A stretch of 64,000 nucleotides of DNA from Xanthomonas campestris pv. badrii (GTDB lineage Bacteria > Pseudomonadota > Gammaproteobacteria > Xanthomonadales > Xanthomonadaceae). The notes beneath the pieces are model-generated. The model was not told where the DNA came from, searched no databases, and saw only the letters and a list, made by a program, of their open reading frames with translations. The translations under genes and the position numbers were made by a program. The stretch spans positions 2,666,001-2,730,000 of the forward strand of contig NZ_CP051651.1 of assembly GCF_012848175.1 (NCBI RefSeq), in the 5' to 3' direction. The stretch's first letter is position 1. Each line of letters starts with the position of its first letter. Shown here in pieces: positions 27,553 through 39,682 of this stretch.

Positions 27553-29088
27553 ATGCCGATTTTCGATCCCGCCCGCCGCCAGGTTCTCAAGGGAAGCGCC
27601 GCCGTGATGGCCGCTGGCGCCCTTGGCTGCTTGAGCGCCTTGCAATCGCGCCAGGCCCAGGCCGCCACGTCCGCGTCGCTGCGGCTTGCGCCGGTTCCCA
27701 GCCGTTACGGCCCGCTGGCACCGGTGGCCGACCAGAGCACCGGACTGCCGCTGCTGCAGCTGCCACGCGGTTTCAGCTACCGCTCGTTCGGCTGGAGCGG
27801 CGACCGCATGGACGATGGCCAGCCCTGCCCCGACCGTCACGACGGCATGGCCGTGGTCGGCCTGCGCCGACCCGGCTGGCGCCCGGGCAGCGACCCGCTG
27901 CGCGGCCTGGAGTACGTGTTGATCCGCAACCACGAACGCGGCGCGGGTAGCGCGTTCCGCGCCCCTGCGATGTACGACACCGGCATCGTCAGCGGCACCC
28001 AGTCCGCTGGCGGCGGCACCACCACGCTGAGTTACGGCCGCCGTGGCTGGGGCAGCCTGGAACCCAGCCTGGGCGGCACCCTGGTCAACTGCGCCGGCGG
28101 CCCGACCCCGTGGGGCACCTGGCTGAGTTGCGAAGAGATCAAGACCAATGCGGTGTCCAGCACCGGCCGCAAGCACGGCTACGTGTTCGAAGTGGACCCG
28201 GACAGCCACCGCACCACCGGCCGGCCGCTGGTGGGCATGGGCCGTTTCAGCCACGAGGCGGTGGCGATCGACCCGCGCACCGGCATCGTCTATCTCACCG
28301 AGGACGACCGCAACAAGGCCGGGCTCTATCGCTTCATTCCCAACGACCGCCGTGGGCGTAACGGATCGCTGGAAAACGGCGGGCGGCTGCAGGCCGCGCG
28401 CGTGCGCGGGCGCCGCAACGCCGATCTGACCGTGGCCAGCATCGGCCAGCAGTTCCAGCTGGAATGGGTGGATATCGAAGAACCGGATCTGGACAGCATC
28501 GCCGCGCCGGCAGGCTTTGCCGATATCGGCGCCAACGACACCTTGAGCGGCCCATTCGCACAGGCCTGGGCCGATGGCGCGCTGCGCATGAGCCGCGGCG
28601 AAGGCATCTGGTACAGCTACGGCAAACTGTTCATCGTCGACACCAGCACCGGCGTGGATGCACAGGGCCGGCGCGGCTACGGCAATGGCGCGGTGTGGGT
28701 GCTGGACCTGTTCACCCAGCGCCTGAGCGCGCTGTTCGTCAGCGGCAACCAGCTGGCCGCGCACAACCCCGACAACGTCACCGTCAGCGCGCGCGGCGGC
28801 GTGGTGTTGTGCGAGGACGGCGGCGAAAGCCCGGACGAATACGGACCGGGCGCACGCCTGCTGGGCCTGACCCGCCAGGGCGAGTCGTTCTATCTGGCCA
28901 AGAACAATGTGCAGCTCACCTCGCAGCAGATCGCCGATGCCGGCAAGACCATTGCCGAAGGCGACTACCGCGACACCGAGTTCTGCGGCGCCTGCTGGGA
29001 CCCGTTGGCGCGCACCCTGTTCGTCAATATCCAGACCCCGGGCATCACCCTGGCCATCACCGGGCCGTGGGAACGCGGGCCGCTGTGA
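27553..29088 (+). CDS. PhoX-family (DUF839) phosphatase, Tat-exported
   Basis: 511 residues. The N-terminus has a twin-arginine signal, ARRQVLKGSAAVMAAGALG, with cleavage near AQA-AT (about residue 37), so it is exported folded to the periplasm. The body is a DUF839 beta-propeller-like domain: LPRGFSYRSFGWSG, HDGMAVVG, LIRNHERG, GGTLVNCAGGPTPWGTWLSC, MGRFSHEAVAID, YLTEDDRNKAGLYRF and DNVTVSARGGVVLCEDGG. PhoX enzymes are calcium/iron-dependent alkaline phosphatases; some DUF839 proteins may have other activities. AGGAG is 7 bases before the ATG. It sits on the plus strand between rlmH and the J-domain gene. Confidence 0.85.
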   Translation: MPIFDPARRQVLKGSAAVMAAGALGCLSALQSRQAQAATSASLRLAPVPSRYGPLAPVADQSTGLPLLQLPRGFSYRSFGWSGDRMDDGQPCPDRHDGMAVVGLRRPGWRPGSDPLRGLEYVLIRNHERGAGSAFRAPAMYDTGIVSGTQSAGGGTTTLSYGRRGWGSLEPSLGGTLVNCAGGPTPWGTWLSCEEIKTNAVSSTGRKHGYVFEVDPDSHRTTGRPLVGMGRFSHEAVAIDPRTGIVYLTEDDRNKAGLYRFIPNDRRGRNGSLENGGRLQAARVRGRRNADLTVASIGQQFQLEWVDIEEPDLDSIAAPAGFADIGANDTLSGPFAQAWADGALRMSRGEGIWYSYGKLFIVDTSTGVDAQGRRGYGNGAVWVLDLFTQRLSALFVSGNQLAAHNPDNVTVSARGGVVLCEDGGESPDEYGPGARLLGLTRQGESFYLAKNNVQLTSQQIADAGKTIAEGDYRDTEFCGACWDPLARTLFVNIQTPGITLAITGPWERGPL

Positions 29089-29096
29089 GGCACTGA

Positions 29097-29128
29097 CGCT
29101 GTCTGCAGGGCGCGCCCTGCAGACAGCG
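29097..29128. repeat. Perfect 32-bp palindrome downstream of the PhoX gene
   Basis: Starts 8 bases after the PhoX stop. The 16-bp half-sequence CGCTGTCTGCAGGGCG is followed directly by its exact complement. It could form a hairpin terminator without T-tract, or a protein-binding site. The remaining 260 bp up to 29386 show nothing else. Confidence 0.8.
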
Positions 29129-29386
29129 CGGCGGCTGCGGCGGCACGCGTGACGCGCGCAGTGCCGTGCCGGTTGAAGACCTCTGCTGCGTCCCTGCGCG
29201 ATGCGCAGCGACACCGTCGGCCTGCGCGGTTGCCGCGCGTTGCCGTCCTCAGTCATGCCGACAATCACGGCCGGCATGATGACGCGCAGGCATCTGGCAA
29301 CGCGCCCCTGGACCACGGCACGATGCCGGGTCGTCCATCCGCGAGCGCTCGCCTGACCGCCGGGGCAGCCATGGCGCAGGCCACGC

Positions 29387-30529
29387 TCAGTAAAACAGGA
29401 AGCGGTCGTGTTGCTGTTGCAGCTTGAGCCAGCGCTTGATCGACCGCGCATCGCCCAGCGCCTGCAACTCGCGCACCTCGTGCTGCAGCTCGCCCACCTC
29501 GTCGGACACATCCCGCTTGTAGTGGGTCAGCAGCCTGCCCAGCTGTTCCGGCTTGGGTTGCGCCGGCAGGTCCAGTCCGTACTCGTCGCAAAAATCCATC
29601 GCGTGCAGGGCCAGCTGGTGCTTGAGCTCCTTGCACTGACGGTCAAGCTCGCGGTTGTACTCCTGCAATCGAACAGGGTTGATCGCATCCACCCCCTGCG
29701 CATCCAGCAGACCGATCTCCGCCTGCAGTTCGAGCAGGCCCAGCAGATCGTTCGCCTTGTAGGCGGCATTGAGCCGCTGCATCAGCGCCGTGCGGGTGGC
29801 GTGATCGCCTGCGTCGCTGGCCCGATCCGGGTGCAGGCTGCTGGCCAGCTTGCGATACAGCTCGCGCAACGGAGGCGGCTCGGTCTGCCGCGAAGCGGCT
29901 TTTTTGCCCGAGCGGCGACGCCGTTGCTGGCCAGCCTGCTGCTTGGCCTGTTCGCGCGCGTGGTCGGCGTCTGCCTGCGCCTGATCCAGGCGCGCGTTGA
30001 CCCGCTCGAAGAGCGCCTCGGGCGAATCGACCGAATCCACCTCTTCCGGGTCCAGTCCATATAGTTGACCGATGACGTGTTTCATCATCGCGTCGGACTC
30101 GTTCATTTCTTCGTCGTAGCCGATCTCGCTGTGACGCTCGTAGACGGGCTTGAGCTCGACATGGCCGGCCTCGATCAGCGGGCCGGCCAGATCGCAGATC
30201 TCGTCCGACACGAACGCAGCGTCGGTCTTGCTCAGCTTGACCGTGGCAGCGATGTTGTCCAGAAGATGGATCTGTTCGATCTCCAGCGCACGTTGTTGAT
30301 CCAACAACGGCACCACCTCGGCGAGGTAGCGTGCGCGCCACTGGTCCACCGCGTCGCGCCAGGCGTGCAACTGGGCACGATGGCGCTGCAGATCGCGCAG
30401 CAGCCGGTCGAAGCGCTTGCGCGCTGGCGACATCTCCTGGCCGCCGGCCTGCCCCGGGACCAGGCTCAGTTGCTGCAGGGCACTGACGAAAGGCACCGCT
30501 TGCGAAGATGACGTGGGCTTGCGGGACAT
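29387..30529 (-). CDS. J-domain-like protein in the rsfS operon
   Basis: 380 residues, soluble, highly charged. The N-terminal part is helical/coiled-coil (ARKRFDRLLRDLQRHRAQLH, LLDQQRALEIEQIHLLDNIA); around 190-220 is a basic segment RRRRSGKKAA. A J-domain-like core lies near 222-265: LRELYRKLASSLHPDRASD with the HPD tripeptide at 233-235 and AYKANDLLGLLEL. The C-terminus is again coiled-coil. HPD normally stimulates the Hsp70 ATPase, so a DnaK co-chaperone role is inferred. It starts 9 bp after the rsfS stop, which suggests a link to ribosome maturation or dormancy. Exact family not recognised. Confidence 0.75.
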   Translation of the reverse strand: MSRKPTSSSQAVPFVSALQQLSLVPGQAGGQEMSPARKRFDRLLRDLQRHRAQLHAWRDAVDQWRARYLAEVVPLLDQQRALEIEQIHLLDNIAATVKLSKTDAAFVSDEICDLAGPLIEAGHVELKPVYERHSEIGYDEEMNESDAMMKHVIGQLYGLDPEEVDSVDSPEALFERVNARLDQAQADADHAREQAKQQAGQQRRRRSGKKAASRQTEPPPLRELYRKLASSLHPDRASDAGDHATRTALMQRLNAAYKANDLLGLLELQAEIGLLDAQGVDAINPVRLQEYNRELDRQCKELKHQLALHAMDFCDEYGLDLPAQPKPEQLGRLLTHYKRDVSDEVGELQHEVRELQALGDARSIKRWLKLQQQHDRFLFY

Positions 30530-30538
30530 CGCGTTCAG

Positions 30539-30949
30539 TTACTCGGAATCGGCGACGTCACCGTCGTCCGGGCGCTGGTCGCCCACCGTCCACAGGCGCT
30601 CCAGCGCGTAGAACTCGCGCACGCGCGGCAGCATCACGTGCACCACCACGTCGCCCAGGTCCACCAGCACCCATTCGGCTTCGCGCTCGCCTTCCACGCC
30701 CAGCGGCATCACATCCAGGCGCTTGGCGAACTTGACCACTTCGTCGGCGATCGACTTGACGTGGCGGGTCGAGGTGCCGGACGCGATCACCATGTAGTCG
30801 CAGACGCTGGACTTGCCGCGCACATCGATCTCGACCACGTCCTTGGCTTTCAGTTCCTCGACGGCGTCACGCACGGTGGCCAACAGGGCCGGCACGGACG
30901 GCGGCGGATTCGGGATGGAGGTCTTGATGACTTGGGCTGGACTGGTCAA
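30539..30949 (-). CDS. rsfS: Ribosomal silencing factor RsfS
   Basis: 136 residues. RsfS binds uL14 on the 50S subunit and prevents joining with 30S when nutrients are scarce. The family core is clear: [27 protein letters not shown] is the central sheet region, followed by [10 protein letters not shown] and [28 protein letters not shown]. The extension before about residue 20 and the acidic tail are variable. The start appears to be TTG at 30949; no in-frame ATG or GTG is available nearby. It lies between nadD and the J-domain gene in one transcriptional direction. Confidence 0.93.
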   Translation of the reverse strand: MTSPAQVIKTSIPNPPPSVPALLATVRDAVEELKAKDVVEIDVRGKSSVCDYMVIASGTSTRHVKSIADEVVKFAKRLDVMPLGVEGEREAEWVLVDLGDVVVHVMLPRVREFYALERLWTVGDQRPDDGDVADSE

Positions 30950-31005
30950 AGCGGCAACTCGATGGAATCAGCGCGAATTATAGGCCGGTCCGGGAGGCTG
31001 CGTGT

Positions 31006-31917
31006 TCAGCTAGCCGGGCGGGCACAACCGTAGAGGCCATGCTGGCGGATAAAGCCGGCCACGGCGGCCGGTACCAATCCCTGCCAGTCGGCGCCGCTGG
31101 CGATGCGGGCGCGCACCGCGCTGGCCGACTCGCCACGCAAGGGCTGCTGCAGCCGCCACAGTCGTCCGGCCGGCGACGCTGCCAGCTCGTCCACGCTGGC
31201 CGCCCATCGGCCCTGCACTGCGGCAGCGAGCGCGGGCGCCTGAGCCAGATCCAGCGCTGTCCCCGGGCGCGCGGCCACGACGAAATGCGCCAGCCCGAAC
31301 AGCGCTTCCCATTGATGCCAATGGCTCAACTCGACGAAGGCGTCGGCGCCCAGCAACCAGGCGATCGGCGTTTGCGGGCCGAGCGTTGCGCGCAGTTCGC
31401 GCAGCGTCTCCACCGTGTAGGACGGCGCGCCGCCGGCACAGGCGCGCTGCAACTCGCGGTCATCCAGTACCAGACCGGGCTGGCCGGCAAGCGCCAGTGC
31501 CAGCATCTGCGCGCGCTGCGCGGCGGTGGTGCCGGGCGCGGGACGATGCGGCGGGTCGGCGGCCGGCACCAGATGCACCACCGCGCCGAGCTCGTCGCGC
31601 GCCGCGCAGGCGATGGCGAGATGGCCCAGGTGGATCGGGTCGAAGGTGCCGCCGTAGTAAAGATGGAGCTGGGGGAGCCGGGACCGGGGACCGGGGACCG
31701 GGGACCCGGGAGAGTCGGTTGCGGAGTCGGCAGCCGCACGCTGGTCGGGCTGCTGGTGCTGCGCTAGCCCTTGCTCGAACGGGGGCTGGGGACGGGGGAC
31801 CGGGGACCCGGAGGAGCCAGGCGTAACGCCGAAGGCCGCACGCTGATCGCGTTGCGACTGCTGCCGTTGCTTCTGCCCTTCCCCGGTCCCGCCCCCCCCG
31901 GCTCTCCCCGCCCTCAC
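31006..31917 (-). CDS. nadD: Nicotinate-mononucleotide adenylyltransferase with uncertain start
   Basis: NadD makes nicotinate adenine dinucleotide from NaMN and ATP. The enzyme core begins with YYGGTFDPIHLGHLAIA (HxGH-type motif HLGH), continues with LVPAADPPHR and WLLGADAFVELSHWHQW, and ends GLYGCARPAS; it is about 218 residues. However, no ATG, GTG or TTG exists in frame near the core. The only in-frame start is a GTG at 31917, overlapping the holA stop, which gives 303 residues with an 85-residue low-complexity Gly/Pro/Gln-rich extension. Part of that extension is encoded by GGGGACC-type repeats, so either translation begins there or a non-standard start is used. Confidence 0.8.
   Translation of the reverse strand: MRAGRAGGGGTGEGQKQRQQSQRDQRAAFGVTPGSSGSPVPRPQPPFEQGLAQHQQPDQRAAADSATDSPGSPVPGPRSRLPQLHLYYGGTFDPIHLGHLAIACAARDELGAVVHLVPAADPPHRPAPGTTAAQRAQMLALALAGQPGLVLDDRELQRACAGGAPSYTVETLRELRATLGPQTPIAWLLGADAFVELSHWHQWEALFGLAHFVVAARPGTALDLAQAPALAAAVQGRWAASVDELAASPAGRLWRLQQPLRGESASAVRARIASGADWQGLVPAAVAGFIRQHGLYGCARPAS
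31671..31712. repeat. GGGGACC-type short repeats inside the nadD 5' region
   Basis: Tandem GGGGACC units just upstream of the conserved nadD core; a second stretch lies at 31783-31812. They resemble the heptamer tracts seen elsewhere in the window but here fall within the open reading frame. Confidence 0.8.
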
Positions 31918-32942
31918 GCCAGCAATCTCACCGCGCGCGCTTCGGCCACGGCGACCAGCAGGCGCTCCAGGCTCACCCAGGCGTCACCATCGGCGCGGCC
32001 CTTGGCCATGCGGTCGACCAGCCCGGCCTCGGCGACGAAGCGCTCCCAGCGGCGCGGTTCGGGGTGGCGCTGCAGCGCGCGCTTGAACGGGGCCTGGCGG
32101 GATTCCCAGATGCCCTGCGATTTCATTTCAGCGGCCAGGTTGCCGCCGTTGGCCTGCACCTTGGCCAGCGCGGCGGTGCGCAGCAGTTCCTTGATCAGGA
32201 TCGGCATCAACGCGGCAACCGCCTCACCCTCGGCGCGCAGGCCGGCCAGCATGCGGATCACCGCGACCGGCTGGCCCGAAAACACGGTCTCGGCCAGGCG
32301 GAACACGTCGTAACGCGCCGCGTCGGCCACCAGCGATTCCATTGCCTCCAGATCCAGCGTCTTGCCGTCGGCCAGCAGCGCGAGCTTGTCGATTTCCTGC
32401 GCGGCGGCCAGCAGGTTGCCTTCCACCCGCTCGCTCAACCGCTGCACCGCAGCCGCGTCGGCGCGCAGGCCCTGGCTGCGCAGGCGGCGTTCGATCCAGT
32501 CGGACAGTTCGTGCGGCTTGATCGCCCAGGCCACCGCGATGGTGCCCAGACGGCCCACCGCGTCGGCCCACTTGCCCTGGTGCGCCTTGCTCCAGTCATT
32601 GGCGGTGATCAGCAGCACCACGTCCGGCGGCGGGTTGGCGCAGAAACGGGTGATGACCTCGGCGCCGTCCTTGCCCGGCTTGCCGCTGGGCAGGCGCACT
32701 TCCACCAGCCGGCGCGGGCTGAACAGGCTGGGCGCGTTGAAGCTGGCGTCGAGCTGGTTCCAGTCGAACTCGCGGCCATCGGCATCGAACACCTCGCGCT
32801 CGCTGATGCCTTCGGCGCGGGCGCGGGCGCGCACGGCGTCGGCGGCCTCGAGCACGCGCAAGGTTTCCGGGCCGGCGATCAGATAGACCGGCTGCAAGGG
32901 CTGGTTGGACTGGCCGGCCAGCTGTTCTGGGCGAAGTTCCAT
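31914..32942 (-). CDS. holA: DNA polymerase III delta subunit
   Basis: 342 residues, normal length. Delta opens the beta sliding clamp within the clamp-loader complex. Family features: MELRPEQLAGQ, YLIAGPETLRVLEAADAVRA, FSPRRLVEVRLPSGKPGKDG, LLITANDWSKAHQGKWADAV, VEGNLLAAAQEIDKLALL and DVFRLAETVFSGQPVAVIRML, i.e. the three-domain delta fold without a P-loop. The ATG at 32942 is the family start. The stop overlaps the GTG proposed for nadD. Order lptE-holA-nadD-rsfS is the standard gammaproteobacterial arrangement downstream of leuS. Confidence 0.92.
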   Translation of the reverse strand: MELRPEQLAGQSNQPLQPVYLIAGPETLRVLEAADAVRARARAEGISEREVFDADGREFDWNQLDASFNAPSLFSPRRLVEVRLPSGKPGKDGAEVITRFCANPPPDVVLLITANDWSKAHQGKWADAVGRLGTIAVAWAIKPHELSDWIERRLRSQGLRADAAAVQRLSERVEGNLLAAAQEIDKLALLADGKTLDLEAMESLVADAARYDVFRLAETVFSGQPVAVIRMLAGLRAEGEAVAALMPILIKELLRTAALAKVQANGGNLAAEMKSQGIWESRQAPFKRALQRHPEPRRWERFVAEAGLVDRMAKGRADGDAWVSLERLLVAVAEARAVRLLA

Positions 32943-33110
32943 GACTACGAACGCGCGTGGGACTGAAACGTAACGGACAGGACTGCGTCGGCCGCGATCA
33001 CCCCGGCATGGCCGCGGCGTGCGAACCGCGATCTGCGCCTGCCGCAGGCCGATGCCGGACACCGGGCGCGGCTGCCCTGCAACTGCGCGGACGGGCGGAT
33101 CACCGGCTGC

Positions 33111-33752
33111 TCAGTTATTGGACGAGGACGCGGGCGGCAGCGACGCCGGCACGCTCGACTCGGGCGTGGACGGCTGCACCGGCGGAGTGGTGGCCTGCGG
33201 CAGCGGCGCGGTCGGGGTGCTCTCCAGACTTTCGCCGCGCTGGATACGCGCACGCACCACGCTGTCGATGCGACGCAGGATCGATGCGGACATGTCCTTG
33301 CGCAGTTCGTCGGCCAGGATCTCGCGCTCGGTCGCAGTACCGGTGGCGTCCACCGGCGGCGACACGTAGTCGCGCGACAGTTCGATCACCTGCTGCGGCA
33401 CCAGCACCGAACCGTTGGCGGTGGTGAGGGTGAAGATGGCGGCGTAGCGCAGGCTGTATTCCTGTGCACGGCCCTGGCTGTCGATGGCGATCGGCAGGTC
33501 GCCCCAGCGTTCGGACAACACCTGCAGCTGCGCAAAGCCGGTCTTGGCATCTTCATCGGCCACGGTGGCACCGGCGGCCTTGAGGCCACGGCGCAGCAGC
33601 TTGGCCAGCTCGCTGTACTGCACGGCGGACTGCACCTTCACTGCCGGGGTGTCGGGTGGCAACGCAAGCGCGTTGCGCAGATGGAAGCCGCAGGCGGTGA
33701 GGCTGGAGACCAGCACGAGGGACGCAGCGAACGCAGTAGGAAATCGGATCAT
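33111..33752 (-). CDS. lptE: LPS-assembly lipoprotein LptE
   Basis: 213 residues. LptE plugs the LptD barrel and helps place lipopolysaccharide in the outer leaflet. The lipoprotein signal ends LTAC with Cys21, followed by GFHLRNALALP, the conserved start of mature LptE. The Pro/Ser/Thr-rich tail (about 180-213) is variable. An in-frame GTG lies two codons upstream of the chosen ATG. It is on the same strand as leuS, 374 bp downstream, and 168 bp before holA. Confidence 0.9.
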   Translation of the reverse strand: MIRFPTAFAASLVLVSSLTACGFHLRNALALPPDTPAVKVQSAVQYSELAKLLRRGLKAAGATVADEDAKTGFAQLQVLSERWGDLPIAIDSQGRAQEYSLRYAAIFTLTTANGSVLVPQQVIELSRDYVSPPVDATGTATEREILADELRKDMSASILRRIDSVVRARIQRGESLESTPTAPLPQATTPPVQPSTPESSVPASLPPASSSNN

Positions 33753-34126
33753 GGGCACAGTCTGGAGGAGCGCCCCGGCGGCGGCAACAGGCGGCTAGCC
33801 TGACGCAGCCCGCGTGAACGGGGCTTGATAAGGCGCCGCTTCAACGCGCGGCGCCCGGGAAGGACAAACGCGTCGCCACGCGTCAGTGAAACGAATGACC
33901 GGGAACCATTGCGGAAACTCCACCACGCCTCGCCACACGCCGGTGAATCGACAAACCGAACCGATGCAGTTTGTCGCCAGCACCTGCAGCGGAAACGTCG
34001 CTGATGCGTCGCTACACCAGCGCAAGCAATTGCGGGGAAACGCCGTAGCCACCCGATCGCAGCGCCCCCGCGCCGCGCCGGCGCACTGCCCGGGACGGCG
34101 AGGGCAAGCCGACGCATCAGCAATGC
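33753..34126 (-). other. Intergenic region between leuS and lptE
   Basis: 374 bp with no gene I can support. It contains an inverted repeat with 8-bp arms CGACAAAC (33949-33956) and GTTTGTCG (33969-33976) around a 12-base loop. Otherwise unremarkable high-GC spacer. The unusual length for this operon suggests that lptE may have its own promoter. Confidence 0.5.
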
Positions 34127-37454
<3,328 letters not shown>

Positions 37455-37619
37455 TGTGGTGCTCCGGTGCGGGGCGCATGCGCGCCACCAGGACGCGGCA
37501 TTGTCGTGCCGGGCGGACGCGGCGTGAACCCCTTGGGCCTGGCAGCCGCGCCGGACTTGTGTCGGCCGGGTTTGCCACCATTACCCTCCACTGTTGCCGT
37601 CACTACTTTCAGGAAGCCC

Positions 37620-38480
37620 ATGTCCGACAAACCGCATGTATTCGATGTCACCACCGACACCTTCGAGACCGAGGTCCTGCAGAAATCGTTGACGACACCG
37701 GTGCTGGTGGACTTCTGGGCCACCTGGTGCGGGCCCTGCAAGACGCTGACGCCGATCCTGGAAAAGCTGGCCGCCGACTACCACGGCGCCTTCGAGCTGG
37801 CCAAGGTCGATGTGGACAAGGAGCAGCAGATCGCGGCCGCGTTCCAGATCCGCTCGGTGCCGACCGTCTTCCTGGTCAAGGGCGGCGAGCTGGTGGACGG
37901 CTTCCCGGGCGCGATGCCCGAGGGCCAGATCCGCGAATTCCTCACCCAGCACGGCGTGCTGCCGGCCGAACCGCAGGTTGCCGAAGCGCCGCTGCACGAG
38001 GCGCCGCTGGACCCACAGGCGCAGGCCGCCGCGCTGCGCGAGGCGATCGCCGCCGAGCCGGACAAGGACGAGCTCAAGCTGGACCTGGCGCTGGCCTTGC
38101 TCAAGACCGGCGATACCGCCGAGGCCGAACAGCTGATCGATGCGCTGCCCGCCAATCTGGCCACCGATGACCGCGCGGTGCGTGCCAAGGCCCGCCTGAG
38201 TTTTGCCAATGTGCTCAAGGACGCCCCGGACGCGGGCGCACTGCAGGCCAGCGTGGACGCCAACGGCGCCGACCTGCGCGCCCGTCATCTGCTGGGCGTG
38301 CGCCATCTGCTCGACGGCAACGACGAAGCGGCGCTGGAGCAGTTCCTGGAAATGCTGCGCCAGGACCGCAGCTTCGACGACAACCTGCCGCGCCGCAGCC
38401 TGATCGACGCATTCCGCGTGATCGAAGACGAAGACCTGGTGGGCCGCTACCGCCGCAAGATGTCGGCGTTGGTGTTCTGA
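37620..38480 (+). CDS. cnoX: Thioredoxin-TPR co-chaperone, CnoX/YbbN-like
   Basis: 286 residues. The N-terminal thioredoxin fold (about 5-110) has the active site WCGPC at residues 36-40, VDVDKEQQIAAAFQIRSVPT and FLVKGGELVDGFPG. The C-terminal half carries TPR-like helices (AALREAIAAEPDKDELKLDL, LLKTGDTAEAEQLIDALP, RHLLGVRHLLDGNDEAALEQ). CnoX proteins hold oxidised or chlorinated substrates and hand them to GroEL. Unlike E. coli CnoX (SxxC), this one keeps both cysteines and could be redox active. Stand-alone gene, divergent from the DUF998 gene. Confidence 0.85.
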   Translation: MSDKPHVFDVTTDTFETEVLQKSLTTPVLVDFWATWCGPCKTLTPILEKLAADYHGAFELAKVDVDKEQQIAAAFQIRSVPTVFLVKGGELVDGFPGAMPEGQIREFLTQHGVLPAEPQVAEAPLHEAPLDPQAQAAALREAIAAEPDKDELKLDLALALLKTGDTAEAEQLIDALPANLATDDRAVRAKARLSFANVLKDAPDAGALQASVDANGADLRARHLLGVRHLLDGNDEAALEQFLEMLRQDRSFDDNLPRRSLIDAFRVIEDEDLVGRYRRKMSALVF

Positions 38481-38515
38481 TGCCGACGGCGCTGCGGCGC
38501 CAGATGGGACACTTA

Positions 38516-38600
38516 GGAGCGGACCTCGCCGTGGCGGGGCATTACTACCGGTCGCCAATCTGCCGCCCCGGTAAGGCTGCGTCGCAGCCAGGTCCGCTCC
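38516..38600. repeat. 85-bp palindromic REP-like element
   Basis: Bounded by inverted ends GGAGCGGACCT and AGGTCCGCTCC, with an internal hairpin GGCTGCG-T-CGCAGCC near the right end. Lies in the 214-bp spacer after the CnoX gene. No coding capacity. Confidence 0.75.
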
Positions 38601-38694
38601 GACTGACACGAGCGGCCGAGGTGGGTGGCTAGCGCCCACCATACGCATGCGAATGTTATGCTGCACACCCGCCCCGCCATGGATCCCGGCCCGC

Positions 38695-39144
38695 ATGCGC
38701 GCTTCACTGTTCAAGCTCGGTATCAACCTGTGGCCACCGTATCTGTTCGCCGGCATCCACGTCAGCGTGCTCTCGGCCGACTACCGCTTTGCACGGGTGG
38801 AACTGCGGCAGCGGCCCTGGAACCGCAACTACGTCGGCACCCATTTCGGCGGCAGCCTGTTCGCCATGACCGACCCGTTCTGGATGCTGCTGGTGATGCA
38901 GAACCTGGGCCGCGACTATTACGTCTGGGACAAGGCCGGCAGCATCGATTTCGTCAAACCCGGGCGCGGAACGGTTAGCGCGGACTTCGTGATCGACGAC
39001 CAGGTGCTGGCCGAGCTGCGCGAAGCCACTGCCGGTGGCGGCAAGCATCTGCGCTGGTTCGAGAACGAAGTGCACAACCGCGATGGAGAGGTGGTGGCAC
39101 GCGTTCGCAAGCAGCTCTACGTCAGGCGCAAACCGGCGCGGTGA
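38695..39144 (+). CDS. DUF4442 (hotdog-fold) protein
   Basis: 149 residues. Contains VGTHFGGSLFAMTDPFWMLLVMQNLG and DYYVWDKAGSIDFVKPGRGTVSADF, the pattern I associate with DUF4442, a thioesterase-like hotdog family of unknown substrate. Cytoplasmic, no signal peptide. The ATG at 38695 starts MRASLFKLGINLWPPY, the usual beginning; an earlier in-frame ATG at 38647 would add an unlikely leader. Confidence 0.72.
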   Translation: MRASLFKLGINLWPPYLFAGIHVSVLSADYRFARVELRQRPWNRNYVGTHFGGSLFAMTDPFWMLLVMQNLGRDYYVWDKAGSIDFVKPGRGTVSADFVIDDQVLAELREATAGGGKHLRWFENEVHNRDGEVVARVRKQLYVRRKPAR

Positions 39145-39325
39145 CGGCGCGCTGCCGTTGCATGCCAGCGCCGGTGATCGATGTTTCAGCCGCGCCAAGG
39201 CCGCGCGCCGGGCGCCCGGATGTGAGCGTGATGTCTGCACGCGGCGCCACGCGGCGACCATGCTCACGACATACTCGCTGCCGCATGCGGACCCTGGGGC
39301 CTCCCAACCCACATGGAATGCCTGC

Positions 39326-39565
39326 ATGAAAGCGATCAACATCATCACCCTGGTGCTTCTTATCGTCGGTGGATTGAACTGGGGCCTGGTCGGCCTGTTC
39401 CAGTTCGATCTGGTGGCGGCGCTGTTCGGTGGACAGGATGCGCTGCTGTCACGTGTGGTCTACACGCTGGTCGGCATCTCCGCGCTCTGGCAGCTGGTGC
39501 CGTTGTTCCGCAACAACCATGGCGCAGCTGCGCATCACACCAGCCCGCACGTGCGCAACTCCTAA
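39326..39565 (+). CDS. DUF378 small membrane protein
   Basis: 79 residues with two membrane helices: INIITLVLLIVGGLNWGLVGLF and YTLVGISALWQLVPLF. LxIVGGLNWGLVGLFxFDLVAxLFGG is the DUF378 signature; function is unknown. The C-terminal tail has several histidines (HGAAAHHTSPH). No clear ribosome-binding site is visible, but the family match fixes the start at 39326. Confidence 0.85.
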   Translation: MKAINIITLVLLIVGGLNWGLVGLFQFDLVAALFGGQDALLSRVVYTLVGISALWQLVPLFRNNHGAAAHHTSPHVRNS

Positions 39566-39682
39566 AGGGGGCCAAGCCTGCACCGCTGGCATCCTGCGCT
39601 GGCGGTGCGGTTTGCGAAACCGCGCTTTGCGTCCTTGCGTGCATTGGTCAAGAATCGGGCATCTTCCCGACTGGTTGCCTTC

